Of a stretch of 64,000 nt of DNA, positions 17,938 through 25,403 are shown in pieces. The DNA comes from Clostridia bacterium (lineage in GTDB: Bacteria; Bacillota; Clostridia; Christensenellales; CAG-138): positions 1-64,000 of the forward strand of contig JAFQCL010000015.1 in the NCBI GenBank assembly GCA_017416425.1, read 5' to 3'. The translations under genes and the position numbers were made by a program. The notes under the pieces are model-generated. The model was not told the DNA's origin. It worked only from the letters and a program-made list of their open reading frames with translations, and did not search any database. Position 1 is the first letter of the stretch. Every line of letters begins with the position of its first letter.

Positions 17938-18444
17938 TTACTCTTCATTTCGTGTGAGATAGTCAGACCATTTCATCTGATAAAAAGTTTCACAACATAC
18001 TTCTCGGAGTATTTCTCTGAAAATACGCAGGAAATTTACGTTGATTCTTCCTCTATGTTTTTCATAAATATATCGCCAATACTCAAAGGCATCAGAGATA
18101 TTATCCAACAACTCATTAAACATGTTTTCATTTTGGGAGTTGAAGATTTCCTTCATTTTTCTTTCCACGCACACTGCGTTGGCATTGTCTTTTTCTCTGT
18201 ATTTGCCCCACAGGTTTTTAAGTTTATGTCCCTTTATGTCGCTTATTTCCATCCCGTGATAAACCAAGAGTGCTTTAATGAATACTTCACAGGCAAAAGA
18301 CGAGTTTACAATATCAGCGACCATATGATTCATAACGCCAACTTGTATATTTTTAGGTTCTATTTCGCAGAAAGTGGCACAATCTACAAATGAACAGGCG
18401 TGCTTAAACATCCGTCGGGCATCAAACAAGCTATTTCCAGTCAC
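17938..18444 (-). CDS. HEPN-like protein inside the hsd locus
   Basis: A 168-aa helical protein. The segment SFACEVFIKALL followed by GHKLKNLW matches the first helices of HEPN proteins. R124-x5-H130 (RYIYEKH) fits the RX4-6H ribonuclease motif. The start is GTG, overlapping the hsdM stop as GTGA, so translation is coupled to hsdM. Known parallels such as PrrC place an anticodon nuclease within a type I locus. A role as an RNA-cutting guard of the restriction enzyme is inferred. Confidence 0.65.
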   Translation of the reverse strand: MTGNSLFDARRMFKHACSFVDCATFCEIEPKNIQVGVMNHMVADIVNSSFACEVFIKALLVYHGMEISDIKGHKLKNLWGKYREKDNANAVCVERKMKEIFNSQNENMFNELLDNISDAFEYWRYIYEKHRGRINVNFLRIFREILREVCCETFYQMKWSDYLTRNEE

Positions 18445-19973
18445 AGCATATTCCTCAATTCTTTCAACTCTGCCGCAATCGTGTCTTCCAATGCATCAAG
18501 TTTATCCATAATTTCTGCGGTAGATGGATATTCGACAGCTACGTACTCTGTCTTTTTGTACTTGTTGATAGAAAGGTCATAGCCATTATCAACGATTTCC
18601 TGTTTGGGCACCAAGAAACTCTGTTCAGTACGCTCCCGATCAGCTTCTTGCTCCAGATGGTGAAAGCGCTGAATGATATCAGGTATATCATTGTCAGAGA
18701 TTTCGGAACGCTTATCGTCAAGACTGAAACCGTCAGCCTTCATATCATAGAACCATACCTTGTCGGTACCGCCTGCACCGGTTTTTGTGAATACCAGCAC
18801 GGCAGTGGAAACTCCAGCGTAAGGCTTAAAAACACCTGAAGGCATGGAAATTACGGCTCGAAGCTGATGGTTATCTACCAATTCTTTGCGAATAGCTTTG
18901 TGCGCCGACGACGAGCCGAACAGCACGCCATCAGGAACGATACAAGCACACTGACCGCCCTTTTTCAACATTCGTAGGAACAATGCGAGAAACAGAAGCT
19001 CTGTCTTCTTGGTATTTGTAATCGCCTTCAGATTATCGTGAATGCTTTCTGCATCAATCGTTCCCTTGAAAGGAGGATTAGCCAAGCACATAGTAAACTG
19101 TTCTATGATTTGATTTTGTTTTGAAACGCTATCTTTATAATCAATCTCAGGGTTGCTAATTGAATGCAGCATAAGGTTCATTGCAGAAATGCGAAGCATT
19201 GTAAAGTCTGTATCATAACCTGAAAATGCAGGACCGGCAAAATGCTCCCACTGCTCGGATGTCATTTCATCCTCGTAATTGCGCCGAATATATTCGGATG
19301 CAGAAACCAAAAAACCTGCTGTACCACATGCGGGATCACAGATGGTATCGTCAGGGGTCGGCTGCAGTAATTCGACCATCATTTCACGGATGTGCTTGGG
19401 TGTACGGAATTGTCCGTTACGACCAGCGGTTGCCAGTTTCCCAAGCATATACTCGTATAAATCACCCTGCATATCCAGCTCTGCAATATCATGCTCATAG
19501 AGATCATCCAATCCTGTGATGATCTTCTGGAGAAGCTGCGGAGTAGGAATAAGAAACATAGCATTACTCATGTACCGAGCAAATGCGGTTGTGCTTTCGT
19601 CAGGCTTGCCGGGTTCATCTGCTATTTCTATCAGTTCACCATTTTCGCTGAAATCAGGCAGTCTACCGTATTTCATGTTTTTAATTGCAGGGAATACCCG
19701 CTGGGACATTACATCAAAAATTCGACGAGGATCGTCATTTTTGAACTTGCTCCACCGCATTGACTGACCTGCTGCTGAATGCGGAAAAATCTTCGGCATC
19801 TTTTCGCCAGTCATATTCTCGAATTCCTCATTCTCTAATTCTTTTTCATCGAGAGAGCGGATGAACATGAGATATGTAAGCTGTTCAATAACGGTCAGTG
19901 GGTTAGCAATACCGCCTGCAAATATATCCAACCAAATTTTATCGACTTTATTTTTGATTGTGCCTGTAATCAT
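18441..19973 (-). CDS. hsdM: Type I methyltransferase, M subunit
   Basis: A 510-aa N6-adenine methyltransferase. The N-terminal helical domain is followed by the SAM motif DPACGTAGF (about 212-220) and the catalytic NPPF (about 296-299). The C-terminal helices contact HsdS. ATG 19973 has GGAGG eight bases upstream. It is the second gene of the unit, 38 bases after the XRE regulator. Confidence 0.95.
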   Translation of the reverse strand: MITGTIKNKVDKIWLDIFAGGIANPLTVIEQLTYLMFIRSLDEKELENEEFENMTGEKMPKIFPHSAAGQSMRWSKFKNDDPRRIFDVMSQRVFPAIKNMKYGRLPDFSENGELIEIADEPGKPDESTTAFARYMSNAMFLIPTPQLLQKIITGLDDLYEHDIAELDMQGDLYEYMLGKLATAGRNGQFRTPKHIREMMVELLQPTPDDTICDPACGTAGFLVSASEYIRRNYEDEMTSEQWEHFAGPAFSGYDTDFTMLRISAMNLMLHSISNPEIDYKDSVSKQNQIIEQFTMCLANPPFKGTIDAESIHDNLKAITNTKKTELLFLALFLRMLKKGGQCACIVPDGVLFGSSSAHKAIRKELVDNHQLRAVISMPSGVFKPYAGVSTAVLVFTKTGAGGTDKVWFYDMKADGFSLDDKRSEISDNDIPDIIQRFHHLEQEADRERTEQSFLVPKQEIVDNGYDLSINKYKKTEYVAVEYPSTAEIMDKLDALEDTIAAELKELRNML

Positions 19974-20011
19974 ATCAGCTATCCTCCAATATTCTACGCA
20001 CTGGCATGCCT

Positions 20012-20221
20012 TTAATCTATTTCAATAACTTCCATTACATCACCAATATCGCAATGAAAGATTCTGCAAAAGCGCAACATTACTTCCATTGATACTGGAC
20101 GTGATTGGTTTAGCTTTGTCATCATATATGGAGAAAGGCCTGCAGCTTTTGCAAGATCCTTTCTTGTCATCTTATTTGACTGCATCAAAGACCACAACTT
20201 ATCGTACCTTACAGACATCAT
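20012..20221 (-). CDS. XRE-family regulator of the hsd unit
   Basis: A 69-aa Cro/C1-type HTH (RKDLAKAAGLSPYMMTKLNQ) of the YozG type. Two adjacent ATG codons (20221 and 20218) follow GGAG. It is the first gene after the unit's promoter and lies 38 bases before hsdM, so it probably controls expression of the restriction system, like the C proteins of other RM loci. Confidence 0.8.
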   Translation of the reverse strand: MMSVRYDKLWSLMQSNKMTRKDLAKAAGLSPYMMTKLNQSRPVSMEVMLRFCRIFHCDIGDVMEVIEID

Positions 20222-20279
20222 AACTCTCCGTATCACAATAAATCTTGACAATACCTAAATGCTTATAACTCTACACTTT

Positions 20280-20308
20280 AGTCTATCATGTACTCTAAAA
20301 TTTCTCAA
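20280..20308 (-). promoter_or_regulatory. Likely promoter of the 15-kb minus-strand unit
   Basis: On the minus strand: TTGAGA (20308-20303), a 17-base spacer and TAGACT (20285-20280). It lies about 60 bases before the XRE start. It is the only convincing promoter seen upstream of the unit. Confidence 0.5.
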
Positions 20309-20458
20309 CAAAAACAACCATTTTTTGGCATTGAAAACGGTATGGTGATTGATAAAAACGTCACCTAATTGCCACTTGTACTGTTTTCATTTCAAGGAAA
20401 GTCCGAGGACGTGTTGACGGTTATGATCATCACCTCAATAATTAACAGAAATCCCATA

Positions 20459-20487
20459 TTGACGAACAAGTGTTCGAACGCTATACT
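20459..20487 (+). promoter_or_regulatory. SOS promoter with LexA box in the spacer
   Basis: TTGACG (20459-20464), a 17-base spacer and TATACT (20482-20487). The spacer carries CGAACAAGTGTTCG (20463-20476), which matches the Bacillus-type LexA operator consensus CGAACRNRYGTTYG at every defined base. LexA bound here would block RNA polymerase until DNA damage. Confidence 0.85.
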
Positions 20488-20525
20488 TTGATTATAACGG
20501 AACTTAATTTCCACTTAGAAAAGAG

Positions 20526-21155
20526 GTGCTTACCATAAGAACGCTGAAGACTGAGTATTTTAGCAAACTGGAAAAATACATCAATGAGTATCAACAAAAA
20601 TGTGGTTACTCTCCCTCTATCAATGATATGGTGGGTGATCTCGGAATACCTAAGACAACCGTCCACAGATATTTGACCCATATGAAAGAAAATGGAATGT
20701 TGGACATCAATGGGCGTGGAAAGATTGCTACAAAAGATATGGCAAAAACAAAACGCGCCACTATCAGACTGCCTGTTCTCGGCGCTGTTTCCTGCGGTAT
20801 TCCAAAGTATGCAGAAGAAAACATCGAAGAATACGTTCAGGTTCCCGCGTCTTGGTTCGGGGGCGGCGACTTTTTCGCACTAAGAGCCGATGGTGAGTCC
20901 ATGATAAAGGCTGGCATTGATAATGGAGATTTAGTTATCATCCGCAAACAGGAATATGCAGAGCCCGGACAAATTGTAGTTGCACTCATCGAAAACGAGG
21001 ATGCAACATTAAAAAGATACCGTCCGAAAGAAGACGGACAGCACATTGATCTTGTACCAGAGAACGATAGTTTTAAGGTGCGGACAGTTGACCTTAGTTG
21101 TGAAACCATGATTATTCAGGGTGTAGCAGTGAAGGTATTAAAAGATTTGGAGTGA
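20526..21155 (+). CDS. LexA/UmuD-like S24 repressor-protease
   Basis: A protein of about 207-210 aa. A winged HTH (about 5-60) is followed by an S24 peptidase domain with cleavage site C90-G91 (AVSCGIP), Ser125 (DGESM) and Lys163 (ATLKRY). It should self-cleave with RecA and either relieve repression or act as a UmuD-like partner of the polymerase behind it. The start is uncertain: GTG 20526 overlaps the SD-like AAGAGGTG. That SD is spaced six bases from an ATA codon at 20535, so a rare ATA start is possible. Confidence 0.85.
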   Translation: MLTIRTLKTEYFSKLEKYINEYQQKCGYSPSINDMVGDLGIPKTTVHRYLTHMKENGMLDINGRGKIATKDMAKTKRATIRLPVLGAVSCGIPKYAEENIEEYVQVPASWFGGGDFFALRADGESMIKAGIDNGDLVIIRKQEYAEPGQIVVALIENEDATLKRYRPKEDGQHIDLVPENDSFKVRTVDLSCETMIIQGVAVKVLKDLE

Positions 21156-21161
21156 TTGAAA

Positions 21162-22451
21162 ATGAGCGCAAGGGAACACACATTCTTCTGTATAGACATG
21201 AAGACATTCTATGCATCTGTAGAATGTGCCGAGCGCGGACTCAATCCTTTTGAAACAAATTTGGTAGTTGCAGACCTGACCCGCGGTAAAAACGCTCTTT
21301 GTCTCGCAATCAGCCCGAAGATGAAAGCGCAAGGAGTAAAGAACCGTTGTCGGTTATCAGATATCCCTAAAAGTATTAAATACGACGTAGCACCGCCCCG
21401 GATGCAGTTGTATATAGACTATACGGCAGATATTTATGGTCTGTATCTTAAATACTTCGCTGATGAGGACATACATGTGTACTCTATTGATGAGTCGTTC
21501 ATTGATGTTACGGGCTACCTTAATACTTATAGAAAGTCGCCCAAAGAACTTGCTAAATTTATCATGAACGAAATCGCTGATGAGTTGCATATTCCCTCAA
21601 CTGTTGGTATCGGAACAAACCTGTATCTCGCAAAAATCGCACTAGATATTACTGCGAAACATGCAAAAGACCATATAGGCTATCTCACAGAGGAACTCTA
21701 CAGAGAAACCTTATGGGATCACAAGCCTATTACGGATTTCTGGCAGATAGCAGGAGGAACTGCAAGACGTCTTGAAAAGTATGGCATTAACACTATGCGT
21801 GGGATTGCTCATTGCCCCGAAGATCTGTTGTATAGAGTGTTTGGGATAAATGCAGAGTTGTTGATAGATCATGCTTGGGGACGAGAAAGCTGCCAAATTT
21901 CGGACATCAAAAAATATAAGCCGAAGAGCAAATCAGTCTCTTTCTCACAGATCCTTCCTAGGGACTACGCCTATGAGGAAGCAAAGACTGTAATGATTGA
22001 AATGGCTTATCATGGCTGTCAGGAGTTGCTGAAACGCAAGGTAATTACCAAGAAGATTTGGGTAGGTATAGGTTATTCGAGAGAACAGCATGAATCCACT
22101 GGCGCGTCAGTTAAACTATTTAACGCAACCTCTCTGCCATCAAAGATAAGGCCGGCAGTTGAAAAGGCTTTCATCGAAGCTGCCATACGCAACATCCCTA
22201 TTCGCAGGCTCGCTATCAGCTTTGGCGACGTATGTGATGAGGGTTGTGAGGGCTATGACCTTTTTACGGATTGGAACAGCGTCGAGAAGGAAAAATCTCG
22301 TGAAAAGGCTGTTTTGGAGATTAAGGAGCGGTTTGGGAAAAATGCTGTGCTGAGGGGCGTTAACTTCTCTGAAGGAGCCACTCAGCGAGAAAGAAACGAA
22401 ATGATTGGAGGACATAGAGCCGGATATGATGACACAAGAGCAACGCGCTAA
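21162..22451 (+). CDS. Y-family translesion DNA polymerase
   Basis: A 429-aa UmuC/DinB-type polymerase. Metal ligands are D12 (FFCIDMKTFYASVE) and D110-E111 (SIDESF). The palm, thumb and little-finger order is normal, and the C-terminal part is of the kind seen in mobile-element copies (UvrX-like). ATG 21162 has GGAG nine bases upstream; a TTG at 21156 is too close. It begins six bases after the LexA/UmuD-like gene and overlaps the YolD-like gene. It would copy across damage during SOS. Confidence 0.95.
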   Translation: MSAREHTFFCIDMKTFYASVECAERGLNPFETNLVVADLTRGKNALCLAISPKMKAQGVKNRCRLSDIPKSIKYDVAPPRMQLYIDYTADIYGLYLKYFADEDIHVYSIDESFIDVTGYLNTYRKSPKELAKFIMNEIADELHIPSTVGIGTNLYLAKIALDITAKHAKDHIGYLTEELYRETLWDHKPITDFWQIAGGTARRLEKYGINTMRGIAHCPEDLLYRVFGINAELLIDHAWGRESCQISDIKKYKPKSKSVSFSQILPRDYAYEEAKTVMIEMAYHGCQELLKRKVITKKIWVGIGYSREQHESTGASVKLFNATSLPSKIRPAVEKAFIEAAIRNIPIRRLAISFGDVCDEGCEGYDLFTDWNSVEKEKSREKAVLEIKERFGKNAVLRGVNFSEGATQRERNEMIGGHRAGYDDTRATR

Positions 22452-22746
22452 ACAATTTATGCCCTTCGATGCTATGAAAGGCTTACAGGAAGCTCTTCGG
22501 GATCGTGAAGAACGGCATTCAAGAGTAGAACGTCACGATATATCGGAAGAAGAGCAGGAGCAAAACTCCAAAGTTCTTTGCCAAATCAAAAATGGTTCTC
22601 GAGTTGAAGTGAATTACTACTGTCATTTTCATGACGTAGTTCGTTCAGGAACCATTACAGCAATTAACATCCCTTATCACTTTCTAATATTAGATGATGA
22701 GAAAATATTCTTTGAGGACATTTATAAAATTGTCATAGTAGACTAG
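22405..22746 (+). CDS. YolD-like protein
   Basis: A protein of up to 113 aa with RAKQFMPFDAMKGLQEAL near the start and a C-terminal beta-rich part (IPYHFLILDDEKIFFEDI), as in YolD-like proteins that accompany Y-family polymerases in Firmicutes. TTG 22405 and ATG 22426 are both possible starts; GGAGGA at 22407-22412 is rather far from the ATG. It overlaps the polymerase gene in another frame, so translation is coupled. Confidence 0.75.
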   Translation: MEDIEPDMMTQEQRAKQFMPFDAMKGLQEALRDREERHSRVERHDISEEEQEQNSKVLCQIKNGSRVEVNYYCHFHDVVRSGTITAINIPYHFLILDDEKIFFEDIYKIVIVD

Positions 22747-22826
22747 CCGTCATGAGGCAAAGTGCAAATCCCCCAATTATGCTACTGCTCATGCGAGTTT
22801 GCCAAGAAGGAGAAGAATATACGAAA

Positions 22827-23042
22827 ATGGCAAAACATGATGAATGGACACCTTTCTCATGGCATTGTGCAAACTGTGGCACTATTGTTGTCGGATATAG
22901 AAATGCACAAGGTGCTATCAAAGTTCAATGCAACAGATGCCGTGTTGTAATGGTGAGGAAAATAAAAAGTCGGAGACACAGTACAATAGATGTCTATGCT
23001 CCAGAAGGACAGGAAGAATTAGAGTATGTAAACGCATACTAA
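22827..23042 (+). CDS. Small zinc-ribbon protein
   Basis: A protein of about 71 aa with CANCG and CNRC pairs spaced as a zinc ribbon (HCANCGTIVVGY, VQCNRCRVV), followed by a basic stretch KIKSRRHS. ATG 22827 is 15 bases after AAGGAG, which is wide; in-frame upstream starts at 22752 and 22791 lack an SD. It follows the YolD-like gene and precedes a strong terminator, so it probably closes the SOS operon. Function unknown. Confidence 0.6.
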   Translation: MAKHDEWTPFSWHCANCGTIVVGYRNAQGAIKVQCNRCRVVMVRKIKSRRHSTIDVYAPEGQEELEYVNAY

Positions 23043-23162
23043 GCTACAACAAAATAAGCGGTATAACGACGGAATGGTTGAGGTGAAATAGACTACATAA
23101 ATCCATAGCCAGGTCATATACCCGATATTCCGATTGGTTTATCCAGAAATATTACATGAGAG

Positions 23163-23220
23163 GCCATCGGTGATATGAGGTTCGTAAATGAACCCTGTAT
23201 TACCGATGGTCTTTTCTTTT
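23163..23220 (+). terminator. Terminator of the SOS operon
   Basis: A long imperfect stem joins 23163-23183 (GCCATCGGTGATATGAGGTTC) to 23190-23211 (with ACCGATGGTC at its end), followed by TTTTCTTTT. It lies 120 bases after the zinc-ribbon gene. Confidence 0.75.
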
Positions 23221-23236
23221 ACAACAAAATATCTAA

Positions 23237-23342
23237 AGCCTGAATGCGCATAAGGCAAAGGATACGATATATGGTCACTGTTCATACAAAGTGAACAGAT
23301 CAATAATCGATACCCTTTATTTCCTGTACGCTTTTTCAGGCT
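23237..23342 (+). ncRNA. Candidate structured leader RNA before the sigma-like gene
   Basis: Nested helices are visible: an outer helix AGCCTGAA (23237-23244) with TTCAGGCT (23335-23342), extended by GCG/CGC; a middle partial pairing of AAAGGATACGAT with ATCGATACCCTTT; and an inner helix CTGTTCA (23278-23284) with TGAACAG (23292-23298). It stands between a terminator and the next gene, as a regulatory leader would. No known class was recognised. Confidence 0.4.
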
Positions 23343-23476
23343 AATCAGGGTCGACGCCGTATATCTATCCTTTCCTAACTACCTTTCAGGCGGAAAGGAA
23401 AAGTATGGTACGGGCACCTCCGCTTTCTTGTTTTTGCAAATCCACTTAATCAACAGCAAAAACAAGGAGGCAACAA

Positions 23477-23947
23477 ATGAAATATAACTACAGCGCAATG
23501 AAGCAGAAGTTTGACAATGAACAAAAAAAGCTTGCTGCACAATACCATGCAGCAGGCATGTCAGAAGAAACAATTAAAGAAATGCACGAATTCGACCTTA
23601 AAGCATTCAGATTGCAGCGAAACGATATCATCCATAAAGCCGAAATTGAAGAGATGACTTCTTATGACCGAGTCACTGGAGAAGCGCATTACAAGGATAT
23701 GGATGAATTTCCAGCTACAGAATATCAGAGACACTATGAAGGCTTAAGCCCCCTATGGATTGAGCAGATTGAAGATCGCTCTTTATCAGAAGCAATACAG
23801 GCAATGCCGCAAGACTACATCGATATTATATCAAAGCTTATTGAAGGACATAGTCATAAGTCAATTGCAGCGATGAGAGGTGTAACAGCAGACTCGATAA
23901 ATAAGAAAATTGCTCGCATTAGAAAAAAGTTAAAACTTTTTTTGTAA
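23477..23947 (+). CDS. Sigma-70-like regulator of the element
   Basis: A 156-aa protein. The C-terminal third (about 105-156, ALSEAIQAM to ARIRKKLKLF) resembles sigma region 4: LIEGHSHKSIAAMRGVTADS forms the HTH. The N-terminal part is helical and charged. Small sigma-like proteins of this kind stand near the int end of Tn916/Tn1549-type elements and are thought to control element genes. ATG follows AAGGAGG. It is the last gene before the folded intergenic stretch. Confidence 0.7.
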   Translation: MKYNYSAMKQKFDNEQKKLAAQYHAAGMSEETIKEMHEFDLKAFRLQRNDIIHKAEIEEMTSYDRVTGEAHYKDMDEFPATEYQRHYEGLSPLWIEQIEDRSLSEAIQAMPQDYIDIISKLIEGHSHKSIAAMRGVTADSINKKIARIRKKLKLFL

Positions 23948-23964
23948 CAGACGGCTTGTTTTGG

Positions 23965-24412
23965 GGGTTCTCACTGACTAGTAAGTGAGGGGGTTCTTCC
24001 CGGGGGCCGACAACAGAGTACAGAGACCCACCGAGGGGAAGCAATCCCCCTCACAGGACTTTGAAAACCGAATAAATCGATCATCAAATACTTTTCCCAT
24101 TCTGCCGGTAACGGAAAGCCGAAACAGCGGTTGCGCCAAGACCACCGAAAGGTGTGAGCGAGAACCTTCCGCTGTGAGCGTAGAGCAGCTCTCTATGTGG
24201 CGATGAACCAGAATGGGCAGATACTTCTGTCCAGCCACAGTTCGAGCGTGAAAAGACCGTCGCAAGCAATGGGGGCAGCTCCAAGAGATCCTTGGAGGGG
24301 ATAACCTCCCATGAGGCTGAGAAGCTGTCAGCCGTTTGATGATCGCCCTGCGTGTCGGAGAATTGATAGACACGCACTGATATCGAGGGTGTAAGCCGTC
24401 GCTTCACCCTCT
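23965..24412 (+). ncRNA. Candidate large structured noncoding RNA
   Basis: About 450 bases with no credible gene and dense pairing. A long-range helix joins CGATCATCAAA (24078-24088) to TTTGATGATCG (24335-24345). Nested inside it is CCCATTCTG (24096-24104) with CAGAATGGG (24209-24217). Inside that is ACAGCGG (24124-24130) with CCGCTGT (24169-24175), capping a CACC-GAAA-GGTG hairpin (24143-24154). Further hairpins are CTCCAAG/CTTGGAG (24279-24297), GGCTGA/TCAGCC (24315-24333), GCGTGTC/GACACGC (24350-24375) and GAGGGTG/CACCCTC (24385-24411). Two more precede the core (23970-23989 and 24033-24052). No known class was recognised. Confidence 0.6.
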
Positions 24413-24443
24413 CATACATATCTTAATTTAAGGAGGACACCTA

Positions 24444-24809
24444 ATGGAAAACGTACTTCGTGGAGAAATCTATCTCGCAAAGTTTGGCAAGAGGGTAAAA
24501 ACCGAGGATGGCAAGGATACTTCAGTACAGTATGGATTTAGACCCGTGCTGATCGTTCAGAACAACAAAGGCAATGCAAGCAGCACCACTGTCATTGTTG
24601 CACCTATGACAAGTAAGTTGGACAAGCCTTCGCTGCCCACTCATGTTTTTGCCAAGACTGATTGTGGCTTGCGTAGGAATTCTATCATCCTTATGGAGCA
24701 GCTCTCCACTATTGACCAATTCAGGCTTACTCAGCGAATTGGTGCTCTTGATGAAAATACCATGAAGGAGGTAAACAATGCACTTGCTGTAAGTGTAGGT
24801 ATTGCATGA
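24444..24809 (+). CDS. PemK/MazF-family toxin, no protein antitoxin seen
   Basis: A 121-aa protein of the MazF/PemK fold: it starts with RGEIYLAKF, then FRPVLIVQNN, APMTSK, and ends with LMEQLSTIDQFRL. Such proteins are mRNA endonucleases. No MazE-like gene stands upstream; instead the folded RNA candidate lies directly before it. SD AAGGAGG. The next gene overlaps its stop (ATGA). Some element-borne PemK proteins act as regulators rather than toxins, so activity is not assured. Confidence 0.8.
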   Translation: MENVLRGEIYLAKFGKRVKTEDGKDTSVQYGFRPVLIVQNNKGNASSTTVIVAPMTSKLDKPSLPTHVFAKTDCGLRRNSIILMEQLSTIDQFRLTQRIGALDENTMKEVNNALAVSVGIA

Positions 24810-24976
24810 TGAAGAAGAATATTAAACAAGATGTAAGAACGCTTTGTCCTAAGTGTGCAGCGCTCTATGAAGAAAGCGGATATAAGCTGAAGCAAGTAAA
24901 TCCTGAACAAAGCTACGAACGCTGCATGATCTGCAACAAACCCAAGGGCAAAGACTACGTTGTAAGCCAAACCTGA
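24806..24976 (+). CDS. Small zinc-binding protein (56 aa)
   Basis: It overlaps the PemK/MazF stop as ATGA and has two Cys pairs, LCPKC and RCMICNKP, which would bind one zinc. The rest is basic and polar. It is too small for most gene callers but its coupling to the toxin gene and the motif support it. Function unknown; it could modulate the toxin or bind nucleic acid. A second ATG at 24809 is an alternative start. Confidence 0.65.
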   Translation: MMKKNIKQDVRTLCPKCAALYEESGYKLKQVNPEQSYERCMICNKPKGKDYVVSQT

Positions 24977-25037
24977 TAGATAAGAATACTGCCTGCATCC
25001 CGCAGGCAATTACATAAAGCCAACGAAAGGAGCCGCT

Positions 25038-25277
25038 ATGAAAAAAACTGAGCTTTCGGAACACTATAAACTCATGTTTTCAGACTATCCAGAGATCATC
25101 AAATGCAATGAGCTTCAGTCAATGCTTGGAGTAAGTAAGCATGCGGTTTATCGTCTACTGAATAATGGTCACATTGGACATATCAGAATAGGTCGAAGTA
25201 TTAGAATACCTAAAATCAATGTAATTCGCTATCTCATTCAAACTAACAACGACACTTCTACCAACACAGCAATATAG
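25038..25277 (+). CDS. xis: Excisionase (Xis-like HTH protein)
   Basis: A 79-aa MerR/Xis-type winged-helix protein: LQSMLGVSKHAVYRLLNNGHIGHIRIGRSIRIPK. It stands directly before the integrase, the usual place of xis in Tn916-type elements, and would bend the attachment site to favour excision. ATG follows AAAGGAG. Confidence 0.85.
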   Translation: MKKTELSEHYKLMFSDYPEIIKCNELQSMLGVSKHAVYRLLNNGHIGHIRIGRSIRIPKINVIRYLIQTNNDTSTNTAI

Positions 25278-25403
25278 GTGCTTTTTGCATTCGAAATACG
25301 AAAATAGTTCGGTGGCACATTAGACAGATGCTTTCTCATTGAAGTATGCTTAGTATATCGACAATGGACCTGTCCGTGCTACTACATGAAGGAGGTATTA
25401 GAA

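Larger units (their letters stand above)
20222..20525. other. Divergent promoter region between hsd unit and SOS cassette
   Basis: A gene-free gap of 304 bases. It holds a minus-strand promoter for the hsd unit (20280-20308) and a plus-strand promoter with LexA box (20459-20487). Nothing else was recognised in the middle 150 bases. Confidence 0.7.
23043..23476. other. Gene-free gap with terminator and structured leader
   Basis: 434 bases without a gene. It contains the SOS operon terminator (23163-23220) and a nested hairpin structure (23237-23342), both listed separately. The stretch 23343-23460 also has a CCTTTC/GAAAGG pair and leads into the SD of the sigma-like gene. Confidence 0.6.

Noticed and set aside
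23965-24412. Group II intron, tmRNA or IStron guide RNA
   Set aside because: No domain V motif, no tag reading frame and no reverse transcriptase, TnpB or IscB gene nearby.
23965-24412. Classic type III (ToxI-type) antitoxin array
   Set aside because: No tandem repeats of about 36 bases were found; only TGTGAGCG occurs twice. Kept only as a looser hypothesis.
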